From: Halofilum ochraceum
GTDB taxonomy: Bacteria; Pseudomonadota; Gammaproteobacteria; XJ16; Halofilaceae
DNA length: 64,000 bases
Assembly: GCF_001614315.2 (NCBI RefSeq)
Contig: NZ_LVEG02000018.1
Coordinates: forward strand, 1 to 64,000
Direction of reading: 5' to 3'
A program made the position numbers and the translations under genes. The number at the start of each line of letters is the position of its first letter. Position 1 is the stretch's first letter. The notes under the pieces were generated by a model. The model was not told where the DNA came from. It made no database searches and was given only the letters and a program-made list of their open reading frames with translations. Shown in pieces: positions 35,345-44,367 of the stretch.

Positions 35345-37899
35345 GTCCCGGACCGGGGGGACGCCGTTTTCTTCGATGCCGCCGCCGCGTCCTCAGCGCC
35401 AGCACTCGCGGCCTTTTTGGCGGCGGCCTTCTTGCGACCACCGGCCTTTTTCTTCGACGCCGCCTTCTTCTTCGCGGCGGCCTGGCCTGCAGGCGGGAAG
35501 TGATCGACATCGATGGCCGCGCGCCGCGCGGCTTCCCACTCGCGCAGCGTCTGCGCCTCGCCGCTCTCGATGACGCCGTCGTTGACCAGTTCCTCCAGCC
35601 ACGCCTCCTGCGTCTGCAGCGGCGGTTTCGACAGGCGGCGCTTGCGCAGGCGCTCCTCGATCGGCTCGGCCTGCAGGGCGAGATGCAGTGCATGCTCCAT
35701 CCGGCCGGTGACGTCGTCGGGCCGTTGATCCACGTAGATCCCGGCCGTCAGCCGGTCGCGGGCCGCCGAGGGTTCCAGCAGCAGCCGCGCCACCGCCCGG
35801 CCTGCTCGATCATTCGGATAACGGAACCGCCGCCCGAGCGGGAACACGATCCAGCGCAGGGCGAGCCCGACGGATTTCACCGGGAAATTGCGCAGGATCT
35901 CGTCGAGCGCCTGCTGTACCTGATACAGCGAATACCGCGCGGACCACTCCACCAGCGGCAGATCCTCGGCGGGGCGGCCGTTGTCCTCGAACCGCTTGAG
36001 CGCGGCGGAGCAGACGAACATGTAGATCATGGCGTCGGCGAAACGCCCGGAGAGCTTTTCCTTGCGCTTGAGTTCACCGCCCAGCATCAGCAGCGTCATA
36101 TCGGCGACGAACGCAAACGCGGCCGACATGCGCGCCAGCCGGCGATAATACTTGCCCGTCGGGCCGTCCACCGGCGTTTCCGCCAGACGCGAACGGGAGA
36201 GCCCATACACGAAAGCGCGCGCGGCATTGCAGGTGGTATACCCGAGGTGTTCAAACAGCGCGGCATCGAAATCGCGCTGGGCCTCGACCGGATCGTCGTT
36301 CTGGGCGGCGAGGATCTCGCCGATCAGATACGGGTGGCAGCGCATCGCCCCCTGGCCGAACACGATCATACTGCGCGTGAGGATGTTGGCGCCCTCGACG
36401 GTGATCGCGACCGGGGTGGCGCGGTACGGGACCGCGAGGTAATTGTTCGGGCCTTCGCAGATACCGCGCCCGCCGTGGATATCCATCGCGTCGTTGACGA
36501 TCTCGCGATAACCCTCGGTGTTGTGGTGTTTGAGCATGGCCGACACGACCCCCGGCTTCTCGCCGGAGTCCAGCGCCGACAGCGTCAGCAGGCGCGCCGA
36601 ATCCATCATGTAGGTGCGGGCACCGATCCGCGCCAGCGGTTCCTCGATCCCCTCGAAGCGGCCGATCGGCAGGCGGAACTGACGTCGGATCCGGGCATAG
36701 GCGCCGGTGATGCGGGCGAAGAACTTGCCGCCGCCGGCGCCGAGCGCGGGCAACGATATCCCGCGCCCGGTGGAGAGGCATTCCATCAGCATGGTCCAGC
36801 CGTGCCCGACACCGTCGCGGCCACCGATCACCCACTCCAGCGGAATGAAGACATCCTTGCCGCTGTTGGGGCCATTCTGAAAGGCCGTGCCGAGGGGATC
36901 GTGGCGGTCGCCGATATCGACGCCGGGCGTATCCGTCGGGATCAGCGCGCAGGTGATCCCGAGTTCCTCGTCGTCACCCAGCAGACCGTCCGGGTCATAG
37001 GCCTTGAACGCCAGACCGAGCACGGTGGCGACCGGCCCGAGCGTGATATAGCGTTTCTCCCAGGTGGTGCGCAGGCCGAGCACGCGCTCGCCGTTGTGTT
37101 CGCCCTCGCAGACGATGCCGTAATCGGGGATGGCGGTGGCATCCGAACCGGCGTCCGGACCCGTCAGACCGAAACAGGGGATCTCGCGACCATCGGCCAG
37201 ACGCGGCAGGTAGTACTTCTTCTGCTCATCGGTGCCGTACTGCAGCAGCAGTTCGGCCGGCCCGAGCGAGTTCGGCACCATGACCGTCACGCCCGCGGTC
37301 GGGCTGCGGCTGGAGACCTTCATCACCACCTGGGAATGGGCGTAGGCGGAGAACTCGAGTCCGCCGTACTTCTCCGGGATGATCATGCCGAAGAAGTGAT
37401 TGCGCTTGATGAAGTCCCAGACCTCGGGCGGCAGATCATTGCGCTCGCTGCAGATCTCCCAGTTGTCCAGCATCCGGCACAGTTCCTCGACCGGGCCGTC
37501 CAGATAGGCCTGCTCGGCCTCGGTGAGGCGCGGCTCCGGCACGCTCAGCAGGGACCGCCACTGGGGCGAGCCGCGGAACAGTTCGGCCTCCCACCAGACC
37601 GTGCCGGCCTCGATCGCCTCGCGCTCGGTCTCGGACATCGGCGGCAGGACCTTGCGGATGCGTGCGCGCAGCGGTTCCGACAGCCACCGCTGACGCAGCT
37701 GGGGCACGTTCAGGGGAACGGCGATCGCGAGATAGACGGCCCAGAGCAGCACACCCGGCCAGAAATTCAGAAGGCCGGTGGCGCCGAGCAGGACCAGCGC
37801 CGCGGCGACGCCGATGGTCCAGGCGCGAAACGACGCCTGCAGCCTGGCCAGCGCGATCAGGGCGCCGGCGATGATGAGCAGCCAGATGATCCATCCCAT
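35341..37899 (-). CDS. fadE: Membrane-anchored acyl-CoA dehydrogenase with basic C-terminal tail
   Basis: An 852-residue FadE-type acyl-CoA dehydrogenase, first step of beta-oxidation. Two N-terminal membrane helices (about 1-55) precede the dehydrogenase core, with CFGLTGPDAGSDATAIPDYG and DIHGGRGICEGPNN. The last ~45 residues are a Lys/Ala-rich, histone-H1-like tail (AAAKKKAASKKKAGGRKKAA) absent from E. coli FadE (814 residues). ATG 37899 has AGGAG upstream and starts the first helix. It heads the operon with the FadN-type enzyme and fadD. Confidence 0.94.
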   Translation of the reverse strand: MGWIIWLLIIAGALIALARLQASFRAWTIGVAAALVLLGATGLLNFWPGVLLWAVYLAIAVPLNVPQLRQRWLSEPLRARIRKVLPPMSETEREAIEAGTVWWEAELFRGSPQWRSLLSVPEPRLTEAEQAYLDGPVEELCRMLDNWEICSERNDLPPEVWDFIKRNHFFGMIIPEKYGGLEFSAYAHSQVVMKVSSRSPTAGVTVMVPNSLGPAELLLQYGTDEQKKYYLPRLADGREIPCFGLTGPDAGSDATAIPDYGIVCEGEHNGERVLGLRTTWEKRYITLGPVATVLGLAFKAYDPDGLLGDDEELGITCALIPTDTPGVDIGDRHDPLGTAFQNGPNSGKDVFIPLEWVIGGRDGVGHGWTMLMECLSTGRGISLPALGAGGGKFFARITGAYARIRRQFRLPIGRFEGIEEPLARIGARTYMMDSARLLTLSALDSGEKPGVVSAMLKHHNTEGYREIVNDAMDIHGGRGICEGPNNYLAVPYRATPVAITVEGANILTRSMIVFGQGAMRCHPYLIGEILAAQNDDPVEAQRDFDAALFEHLGYTTCNAARAFVYGLSRSRLAETPVDGPTGKYYRRLARMSAAFAFVADMTLLMLGGELKRKEKLSGRFADAMIYMFVCSAALKRFEDNGRPAEDLPLVEWSARYSLYQVQQALDEILRNFPVKSVGLALRWIVFPLGRRFRYPNDRAGRAVARLLLEPSAARDRLTAGIYVDQRPDDVTGRMEHALHLALQAEPIEERLRKRRLSKPPLQTQEAWLEELVNDGVIESGEAQTLREWEAARRAAIDVDHFPPAGQAAAKKKAASKKKAGGRKKAAAKKAASAGAEDAAAASKKTASPRSGT

Positions 37900-38138
37900 C
37901 GTATCCGTCTCCTTTCTGGGCACGCGCCACCCACTGGGTTTCCGCACTGCCCGGGCGCGTTTCAGGGCGTCCCGGCGACCCGGCCGGTGGACGCCACGGG
38001 CGTCTGTCGCGCATCAACGATAGGTCGCCACCGGCCTGTGCGCAAATCCTTCGGACAGGCATGCGTTGCTGTTGCACCGGCGCCGGCTTCGCGTAGGCTG
38101 TCGACCCGGTTCCGCCGAGCCAGTCATTGACCTTTGAT

Positions 38139-38606
38139 ATGAGCACAGATGAACGGATCGATGTCGGCTGGCGCGAGTGGATCGCGCTGCCGGATCTTGA
38201 TCTCCCCGCGATCAAGGCGAAGGTCGACACCGGCGCGCGCACGTCGGCGCTGCACGCCTGGCATGTGGAGGCGTACGAGTCCGGCGGCGCGCCATGGGTT
38301 GCCTTCCGGCTGCACCCACTGCAGCGCAATACGAGACTGTCACGACTGTGTCACGCCCCGGTGCATGATCGACGCATGGTCAGCGATTCCGGCGGTCATC
38401 GTGAACGCCGCTATGTCATCGAAACGATCCTGGAACTCGGCGAACACGGCTGGCCCATAGAAATTACATTGACCGACCGTGATACCATGCTCTTCCGGAT
38501 GTTGCTCGGCCGCCAGGCAATGCATGGCCTGCGCGTCGTGCCGGATGCCTCGTTCCTCGCGGCCGCATCACTGACTCCAAAACAGGCCGCTGCACGGTAT
38601 CGTTGA
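38139..38606 (+). CDS. rimB: Retropepsin-like Zn-protease family protein (RimB)
   Basis: A 155-residue protein of the 'ATP-dependent zinc protease' (PF05618) family with an aspartyl-protease type motif [12 protein letters not shown] (D30-T31-G32) and the LLGRQAM segment near the end. In Pseudomonas, RimB works with RimK to control glutamylation of ribosomal protein S6. Here rimK starts 31 bp downstream. A TTG four codons upstream is possible, but ATG 38139 is the natural start. No clear ribosome site is seen. Confidence 0.85.
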   Translation: MSTDERIDVGWREWIALPDLDLPAIKAKVDTGARTSALHAWHVEAYESGGAPWVAFRLHPLQRNTRLSRLCHAPVHDRRMVSDSGGHRERRYVIETILELGEHGWPIEITLTDRDTMLFRMLLGRQAMHGLRVVPDASFLAAASLTPKQAAARYR

Positions 38607-38637
38607 CCCCATTCAAGGCCGAGGAGCCGATCCAGCC

Positions 38638-39543
38638 ATGAAACTCTGCGTACTCTCGCGCAACCCGCGTCTGTACTCGACCCGACGGCTGGTCGAGGCC
38701 GCGAAGGCCCGTGGGCACGACATCCGCGTGGTGAACACGCTGCGCTGCTACAACAATGTCACCTCGCATCGCCCTTCAGTGCATTACCGGGGAGAGGTGC
38801 TGGAAGGCTTCGACGCGGTCATCCCGAGGATCGGCGCGTCGGTCACGTTCTACGGCACCGCCGTCGTCCGCCAGTTCGAGATGATGGGCGTGTTCCCGGT
38901 CAACGAATCGGTCGCCATCTCGCGCTCGCGCGACAAGCTGCGGGCGACCCAGTTGCTCGCGCGCCGCGGCATCGGCCTGCCGGTGACCGGTTTCGCGTAC
39001 TCGCCGGACGACGTCAACGACCTCATCAAGATGGTCGGTGGACCGCCGCTGGTGGTGAAACTGCTCGAGGGCACCCAGGGCGTCGGGGTCGTACTCGCCG
39101 AGACCTACAAGGCGGCCGAATCCGTCATCCAGGCCTTCATGGGCCTGGAGGCGGAGATCATGGTCCAGGAGTTTATCCGCGAGGCCAAAGGCGCCGACAT
39201 CCGCTGCTTCGTGGTCGGCGGCAAGGTGGTCGCGGCCATGAAACGCCAGGGCGCCGAGGGCGAGTTCCGCTCCAATCTGCATCGGGGCGGCTCGGCCCAG
39301 CTGATCCGGATCACGCCGGAAGAGCGCTCGACTGCCGTACGCGCCGCCAAGGTCATGGGACTGAACGTCGCCGGCGTCGACCTCCTGCGCTCGAACCATG
39401 GGCCGGTGGTCATGGAGGTCAACTCCTCGCCCGGGCTTCAGGGGATCGAGAAGGCCAGCGGCAAGGACATCGCCGGCCAGATCATCCAATTCGTCGAGAA
39501 GAACGCCAAAGAAGGCAAGACCAAGACCCGTGGCAAAGGCTGA
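38638..39543 (+). CDS. rimK: Ribosomal protein S6 glutamate ligase
   Basis: A 301-residue ATP-grasp ligase that adds glutamates to the S6 C-terminus. The ATP-grasp core includes [40 protein letters not shown], and the metal site in [25 protein letters not shown] precedes the ATG. The next gene begins inside its last 14 bases, so the two products are made in coupled amounts. Confidence 0.95.
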   Translation: MKLCVLSRNPRLYSTRRLVEAAKARGHDIRVVNTLRCYNNVTSHRPSVHYRGEVLEGFDAVIPRIGASVTFYGTAVVRQFEMMGVFPVNESVAISRSRDKLRATQLLARRGIGLPVTGFAYSPDDVNDLIKMVGGPPLVVKLLEGTQGVGVVLAETYKAAESVIQAFMGLEAEIMVQEFIREAKGADIRCFVVGGKVVAAMKRQGAEGEFRSNLHRGGSAQLIRITPEERSTAVRAAKVMGLNVAGVDLLRSNHGPVVMEVNSSPGLQGIEKASGKDIAGQIIQFVEKNAKEGKTKTRGKG

Positions 39544-40573
39544 CCGTTCCGCGCCCCTGACGATCGGCGGCGAATCGGTGGCGCCGGGCGAGCGCCGTAC
39601 GATCGAGCTGCCGCTGTCGCGCGTGTTCAGCCACGTTGATCTCAACATGCCGGTCCAGGTCGTGCGCGGCCGCCGCCCGGGGCCGGTGCTCTGCGTCAGC
39701 GCCGGCGTCCACGGCGATGAACTCAACGGCGTCGAGATCGTCCGGCGCCTGATGAAGCAGTCGGCGCTGGGGCGCATCCGCGGGACACTGATCGCGGTAC
39801 CCGTGGTCAACGTCTTCGGCTTCCTGCAGCAGACCCGCTACCTGCCCGACCGGCGCGACCTGAACCGATCCTTTCCCGGCTCCGAGACCGGCTCGCTCGC
39901 CGCCCGCCTCGCCAATCTGTTCATGACCGAGATCGTCGGCCACTGCGATTACGGGATCGACCTGCACACCGGCGCGATCCACCGCACGAATCTTCCGCAG
40001 ATCCGCGCGACCCTGGATGACGAGCGCACGGTCGACCTGGCCCGTGCGTTCGGTGCGCCCGTGATCATCAATGCCAATGTGCGCGATGGCTCACTGCGCC
40101 AGGCGCTCCATGAGCGTGGCATCCCGATGCTGCTGTACGAGGCGGGTGAGGCCCTGCGATTCGATGAGGTGTCGATCCGCGCCGGGGTGCGTGGCGTGAT
40201 CTCGGTCATGCGGCAACTGGGCATGTTGCCGAAATCCCGCAGCCGCCGACGGACGGAACCCGCCACCGCCCTCGACAGCAGCTGGGTACGTGCACCGGAC
40301 AGCGGCATCTTCCGCGCCCGGGCCCGCCTGGGCGCCCGGGTCCGCAAGGGCGATACGCTGGGCACGGTGGTAAGCCCGTTCGGAGAGCCGGAGGTTACAA
40401 TCAAGGCGCACCTCAGCGGCATCGTGATCGGGATGTCGCAGATCCCGCTTCTGAATGAAGGGGATGCCGCTTTCCATATCGCCCAGGTCGAGCGGCCGAC
40501 GCACGTGGAGAAAGCGGTCGAAGCATTCCAGGACCGGTATACGACCCCGGCGACGACGGAAGACGAGGACTGA
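39530..40573 (+). CDS. Succinylglutamate desuccinylase/aspartoacylase-family zinc hydrolase
   Basis: A 347-residue M14-like metallohydrolase. Zinc ligands are in [16 protein letters not shown] (HxxE) and [13 protein letters not shown] (His). The C-terminal beta domain resembles a biotinyl/lipoyl-like fold ([27 protein letters not shown]). It starts at GTG within rimK (14-bp overlap). The family cleaves N-acyl amino acids. Coupling to rimK suggests processing of glutamylated products, but this has not been shown from the sequence. Confidence 0.88.
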   Translation: MAKADRSAPLTIGGESVAPGERRTIELPLSRVFSHVDLNMPVQVVRGRRPGPVLCVSAGVHGDELNGVEIVRRLMKQSALGRIRGTLIAVPVVNVFGFLQQTRYLPDRRDLNRSFPGSETGSLAARLANLFMTEIVGHCDYGIDLHTGAIHRTNLPQIRATLDDERTVDLARAFGAPVIINANVRDGSLRQALHERGIPMLLYEAGEALRFDEVSIRAGVRGVISVMRQLGMLPKSRSRRRTEPATALDSSWVRAPDSGIFRARARLGARVRKGDTLGTVVSPFGEPEVTIKAHLSGIVIGMSQIPLLNEGDAAFHIAQVERPTHVEKAVEAFQDRYTTPATTEDED

Positions 40574-40591
40574 CGGATCCCGGCGCCGCCT

Positions 40592-42082
40592 TCAGCCGGC
40601 CATGCGCCCCGCGTGGTTCGCCGATTCAGTTACGGGCATGGGGTCTAGCGGCGTATGAACCGGCTCCACCGGGGCGTCGGCGGCTTCGACCTTCTCCTCG
40701 GGGCGATACCACTGCAGCTGCCGGTGCAGGCGCACCACATCGCCGACGATGATCAGCGTCGGCGCCTGCACCTCGTGGGCCTCGATCAGGTCCGGCAGCG
40801 AACTCAGTGAACCGACGAACACGCGCTGCTCGGGCAGCGTCCCCTGCTGAACCAGTGCCGCCGGCGTATGCGCATCGCGGCCGTGCTCGATCAGGCGGGC
40901 GCAGAGTTCGCGCACGCCCGACAGGCCCATATACACGGCCAGCGTCGTGCCCTGGCGCACCAGCGCCGGCCAGTCCAGATCGACGCTGCCATCGCGCAGG
41001 TGCGCGGTAATGAACTGCACGGACTGCGCATGGTCACGATGCGTCAGCGGGATGCCGGCATAGGCGGCGCAGCCGGCCGCGGCCGTGATGCCCGGCACGA
41101 CCTGGAAATCGATCCCGGCCTCCATCAGCTCGCCGATCTCCTCGCCGCCGCGCCCGAAGATGAACGGGTCGCCCCCTTTCAGGCGGACTACCCTTTTACC
41201 TTCACGCGCGAGCCGGATCAGTTCGGCGTTGATCCGATCCTGGGTGACGTGATGGTTCGAGCGACGCTTGCCGACGTAGACCTTCTCGGCGTCGCGGCGC
41301 GTCAACTCCAGCACGGCATCGGATACGAGCCGATCGTAGAGCACGATATCGGCATGCTGCATCAGCCGCAGCGCGCGGAAGGTCAGCAGATCCGGATCGC
41401 CCGGCCCCGCCCCGACGAGCGCGACGGATCCGGCGGCATCCCCGGACGCATCTGGGGCATCGATTTCCCGCGCGAGCCTCTCCGCCGCCTCGGCATCGCG
41501 GCCGGCGTACACCAGATCGGCGACCGGCCCCTCGAGGATCCGCTCCCAGAATTTCCGCCGCTCATCGACGCTCGCGAAGCGCCCCTTGACCGCATCGCGG
41601 AAGCGCGCGGCCAGACCGGCGAGCCGCCCGTAACCCGGTGGCACCGCCGCCTCGATCCACGCCCGCAGCCGGCGGGCGAGCACCGGCGCGACCCCGGCGG
41701 AGGAGATCGCGATCTGGATGGGGGAGCGGTCGACCATGGCCGGGGTGATGACACTGCACAGGGGCGTGTCGTCGACCACATTCACGGGGATACCGAGTTG
41801 CTGGCAATACACCGAAATGCACTCATGGACGCCAGGGTCATCGGTCGCGGCCACCACGAGCGCGCTGTTGGCGACATCGCCGGACACCCAGCGCCGCGCC
41901 ACGTGCTCGATCTCGCCCCGCGCCAGACGCGCGCGCAGTTCCTCGCCCAGCCACGGAGCCACGACCACGACATGCGCACCGGCGGAATGCACGAGATCGA
42001 CCTTGCGCGCGGCCACCTCGCCGCCGCCCACGACGAGCACGCGCCGGCCGCGCAGATTCATGAATACGGGATAGTAGTCCAT
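40592..42082 (-). CDS. cysG: Siroheme synthase
   Basis: A 496-residue trifunctional protein. The N-terminal NAD-dependent precorrin-2 dehydrogenase/ferrochelatase ([17 protein letters not shown]) covers about 1-205. The C-terminal uroporphyrinogen-III methyltransferase ([37 protein letters not shown]) covers 215-460. It makes siroheme for sulfite and nitrite reductases. It is transcribed divergently from moaA. No cysteine-pathway genes lie next to it. Confidence 0.96.
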   Translation of the reverse strand: MDYYPVFMNLRGRRVLVVGGGEVAARKVDLVHSAGAHVVVVAPWLGEELRARLARGEIEHVARRWVSGDVANSALVVAATDDPGVHECISVYCQQLGIPVNVVDDTPLCSVITPAMVDRSPIQIAISSAGVAPVLARRLRAWIEAAVPPGYGRLAGLAARFRDAVKGRFASVDERRKFWERILEGPVADLVYAGRDAEAAERLAREIDAPDASGDAAGSVALVGAGPGDPDLLTFRALRLMQHADIVLYDRLVSDAVLELTRRDAEKVYVGKRRSNHHVTQDRINAELIRLAREGKRVVRLKGGDPFIFGRGGEEIGELMEAGIDFQVVPGITAAAGCAAYAGIPLTHRDHAQSVQFITAHLRDGSVDLDWPALVRQGTTLAVYMGLSGVRELCARLIEHGRDAHTPAALVQQGTLPEQRVFVGSLSSLPDLIEAHEVQAPTLIIVGDVVRLHRQLQWYRPEEKVEAADAPVEPVHTPLDPMPVTESANHAGRMAG

Positions 42083-42181
42083 CGCGATCGGGCCTGACGG
42101 GGTGGTCTCAGCCGCGCGATTATCCCACGGATGCGGTGGCGCGACTGGATTCGCTTGTTATAAGGATATGTGCGACGGGGC

Positions 42182-42209
42182 GAGACAAAAGGCGCGAAAC
42201 TGGTATTCT
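42182..42209 (+). promoter_or_regulatory. Candidate moaA promoter
   Basis: GAGACA and an extended -10 TGG-TATTCT with 16-bp spacing, ending 33 bp before the moaA ATG. The match is moderate. I looked for the conserved elements of a molybdenum-cofactor riboswitch here and did not recognise them. Confidence 0.4.
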
Positions 42210-42242
42210 GGGCACACACAGGCCATACGACCGGGCTTGCAT

Positions 42243-43247
42243 ATGGTAACCGACACCCTGGATCGGCCGCTGCGCGACCTGCGCATCTCGGTCACCGATC
42301 GCTGCAACTTCCGCTGCACGTACTGCATGCCGAAGGAGCAGTTCGGCTCGGATCACGACTTCCTCCCGCGCAGCAGCCTGCTCGATTTCGACGAGATCGT
42401 GCGCCTCGTGCGCGTATTCGCAGACCAGGGCGTGCGCAAGATCCGCCTCACCGGCGGCGAACCGCTGGTGCGCGCGGAGCTCGAACGCCTGGTCGAGGGC
42501 ATCGCGGCCGTCGACGGGATCGAGGATATCGCGCTCACGACCAACGGCTCGCTGCTGTCGTCCAAGCGTGCCCGCACGCTCGCCGATGCCGGGCTCGACC
42601 GGATCACGGTCAGCCTCGACGCGTTCGACGACGCGGTATTCATGGCCATCAATGACGTCGGCTTCCCGGTCGGCAAGGTCCTCGACGGGATCGCCAACGC
42701 CGACGCCGCCGGTCTCAACGTGAAGATCAACACGGTCGTCCAGCGCGGCGTGAACGAGGACCAGATCCTCCCGCTGGCGGGCTGCTTCCGCGGCAGCGGC
42801 CACGTGCTGCGGTTCATCGAGTTCATGGACGTCGGCACCACCAACGGCTGGCGCCTCGACGACGTCGTTTCCGCGCGCGAGATCCGCGACCGGATCGATG
42901 CGGTGTGGCCGCTGGAGAGCCTGGAGCCGAACTACCCCGGGGAGGTCGCCCGGCGCTGGCGCTACCGCGACGGCACCGGTGAGATCGGCGTGATCGCCTC
43001 GGTCACCCAGCCCTTCTGCCGCAGCTGCACGCGCGCCCGGCTGTCGGCCGAAGGGGCCCTGTACACCTGTCTGTTCGCCGGTGTCGGCACTGATCTGCGC
43101 GGACTGCTGCGCTCCGACGTGGACGACGCGCGCCTGGCCGAAGAGGTGCGCTCGATCTGGACCCGGCGCGACGACCGCTATTCCGAACTCCGCTCGAGCG
43201 AGACGGTGATCCGCCCGAAAGTGGAGATGTCGTATATCGGCGGCTGA
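42243..43247 (+). CDS. moaA: GTP 3',8-cyclase (molybdenum cofactor biosynthesis A)
   Basis: A 334-residue radical SAM enzyme. The N-terminal cluster ligands are Cys21, Cys25 and Cys28 in [13 protein letters not shown]. The C-terminal second cluster lies in [20 protein letters not shown], and the protein ends in the essential GG (SYIGG). It converts GTP to 3',8-cyclo-H2GTP, the first step of molybdopterin synthesis. ATG 42243 begins just before the first cluster motif. Other moa/moe genes are not in the window. Confidence 0.96.
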   Translation: MVTDTLDRPLRDLRISVTDRCNFRCTYCMPKEQFGSDHDFLPRSSLLDFDEIVRLVRVFADQGVRKIRLTGGEPLVRAELERLVEGIAAVDGIEDIALTTNGSLLSSKRARTLADAGLDRITVSLDAFDDAVFMAINDVGFPVGKVLDGIANADAAGLNVKINTVVQRGVNEDQILPLAGCFRGSGHVLRFIEFMDVGTTNGWRLDDVVSAREIRDRIDAVWPLESLEPNYPGEVARRWRYRDGTGEIGVIASVTQPFCRSCTRARLSAEGALYTCLFAGVGTDLRGLLRSDVDDARLAEEVRSIWTRRDDRYSELRSSETVIRPKVEMSYIGG

Positions 43248-43411
43248 ATGGCGCGGCGGGTGATGGCGGCGCCGATCGCGCGCCGATCGCATACCGCGCC
43301 AGAACGGACTACTGTCCGGTCGCATACCGTGGCCGAAGGGGCTAATGTAATGATTGCGAGCCGGGGCCCTGGAGGGCCATCGGTCGTGCGGCACCGCCAG
43401 GAGGTGAATCA

Positions 43412-43840
43412 ATGAAGATATCGCGGATTCTGCAGCGCAAATCGGGGGAAATCGCCAGCGTCGCCCCGGACCGCTCGATCCCCGACGTCGTCGCCATTCT
43501 CTGCGAGCGCGACATCGGCGCGGTCATCGTCCTTGATGAGGCGCAGCAAATGGCCGGCATCGTGTCCGAGCGCGACATCGTCCGCGCACTCGACGAACAC
43601 GGCCCGGATCTCTCCGGTCTGACGGCCGCCGACCTCATGACCCGCGAGGTCAAGCACTGCGCGCCCGAGGAGGACATCAATCACGTCATGCGTGTCATGA
43701 CCGACGGCCGGTTCCGTCACCTGCCGATCCTCGACGATGGCCGCCTTGTCGGCATCATCTCGATCGGCGACGCGGTCCGCGCCCGGATCGAGGAACTCGA
43801 GCGCGAGCGCGAAGCACTGCAGCACTACATCGCGGGCTGA
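43412..43840 (+). CDS. CBS-domain protein
   Basis: A 142-residue protein made of two CBS motifs: SVAPDRSIPDVVAILCERDI to GIVSERDIVRAL, and MTREVKHCAPEEDINHVMRV to LVGIISIGDAVRARI. A C-terminal helix (EELEREREALQHYI) may mediate dimerisation. Stand-alone CBS pairs bind adenine nucleotides and regulate partner proteins. No partner is evident here. CAGGAGGTG precedes the ATG. Confidence 0.9.
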   Translation: MKISRILQRKSGEIASVAPDRSIPDVVAILCERDIGAVIVLDEAQQMAGIVSERDIVRALDEHGPDLSGLTAADLMTREVKHCAPEEDINHVMRVMTDGRFRHLPILDDGRLVGIISIGDAVRARIEELEREREALQHYIAG

Positions 43841-43856
43841 CCGCCGATACGCGCGC

Positions 43857-43888
43857 AAAAAAAGAGGCGCCCCCGGCGGGAGCGCCTC
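43857..43888 (-). terminator. Terminator downstream of the 71-residue small gene (minus strand)
   Basis: GAGGCGC and GCGCCTC form a 7-bp perfect stem around an 11-nt GC-rich loop. On the minus strand the stem is followed by TTTTTTT. The T-run is on the minus side only, so it terminates leftward transcripts, which supports the small gene immediately to the right. Confidence 0.8.
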
Positions 43889-43924
43889 CTGCATCACACG
43901 GGCCAGCGGGCGTGCCCGCAACCA

Positions 43925-44140
43925 TCACCCGCGTGCGGGTTTCCCCGTCCGACGGTAGGAATTCCCGGTCCATCCGAGCGGCACGGCGATATCCCGGTGG
44001 CCGACCGGGCTCTTGCGGGCCACGGTCTTCCGGGGCGTAACCGCCGGAGCGGAAACGTCACGGCGCTTCCGGGAAGCCAGCCCGGAAAACACGGGTACAT
44101 CGTAGGCATGGTTGGTCCAGCCAAGCGGCAGCACTATCAT
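43925..44140 (-). CDS. Unrecognised 71-residue small protein with repeated PLGWT motif
   Basis: I do not recognise this family. The protein contains a motif twice, VLPLGWTNHAYDVP near the N-terminus and AVPLGWTGNSYRRT near the C-terminus, joined by a basic linker rich in Arg, Lys and Ala (SRKRRD, TPRKTVARKS). Support for a real gene: GAGGTG 9 bp before the ATG, a candidate TTGTTT/TACTGT promoter with 16-bp spacing upstream, a near-perfect palindrome (accggtccgatccgaccggt) in the leader, and a minus-strand terminator 37 bp after the stop. It has no membrane segment or signal peptide. A role in RNA or nucleic-acid binding is only a guess from charge. Confidence 0.6.
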   Translation of the reverse strand: MIVLPLGWTNHAYDVPVFSGLASRKRRDVSAPAVTPRKTVARKSPVGHRDIAVPLGWTGNSYRRTGKPARG

Positions 44141-44367
44141 CTCTCGTTACACCTCACGCGCGTCATCAACCGGCCCTGCGGGTGGGCCGACCGGTCCGAT
44201 CCGACCGGTGCCGTTACAGTATGGATTTTTGGCGACAAAACAATGACTTTTCCATGTTCTGTCGCAATCGGGACATGACCGTCGCAGAATGGAAGTCGAC
44301 CGCGCTGATCGCCCTGGTGGGCCACTAGCGAAGCCGGTGCACGACCATCGTCGCAACGGAGATCACC

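Noticed and set aside
42083-42242. Molybdenum-cofactor riboswitch before moaA
   Set aside because: The leader is short and no matching helices were recognised. A plain promoter is the simpler reading.
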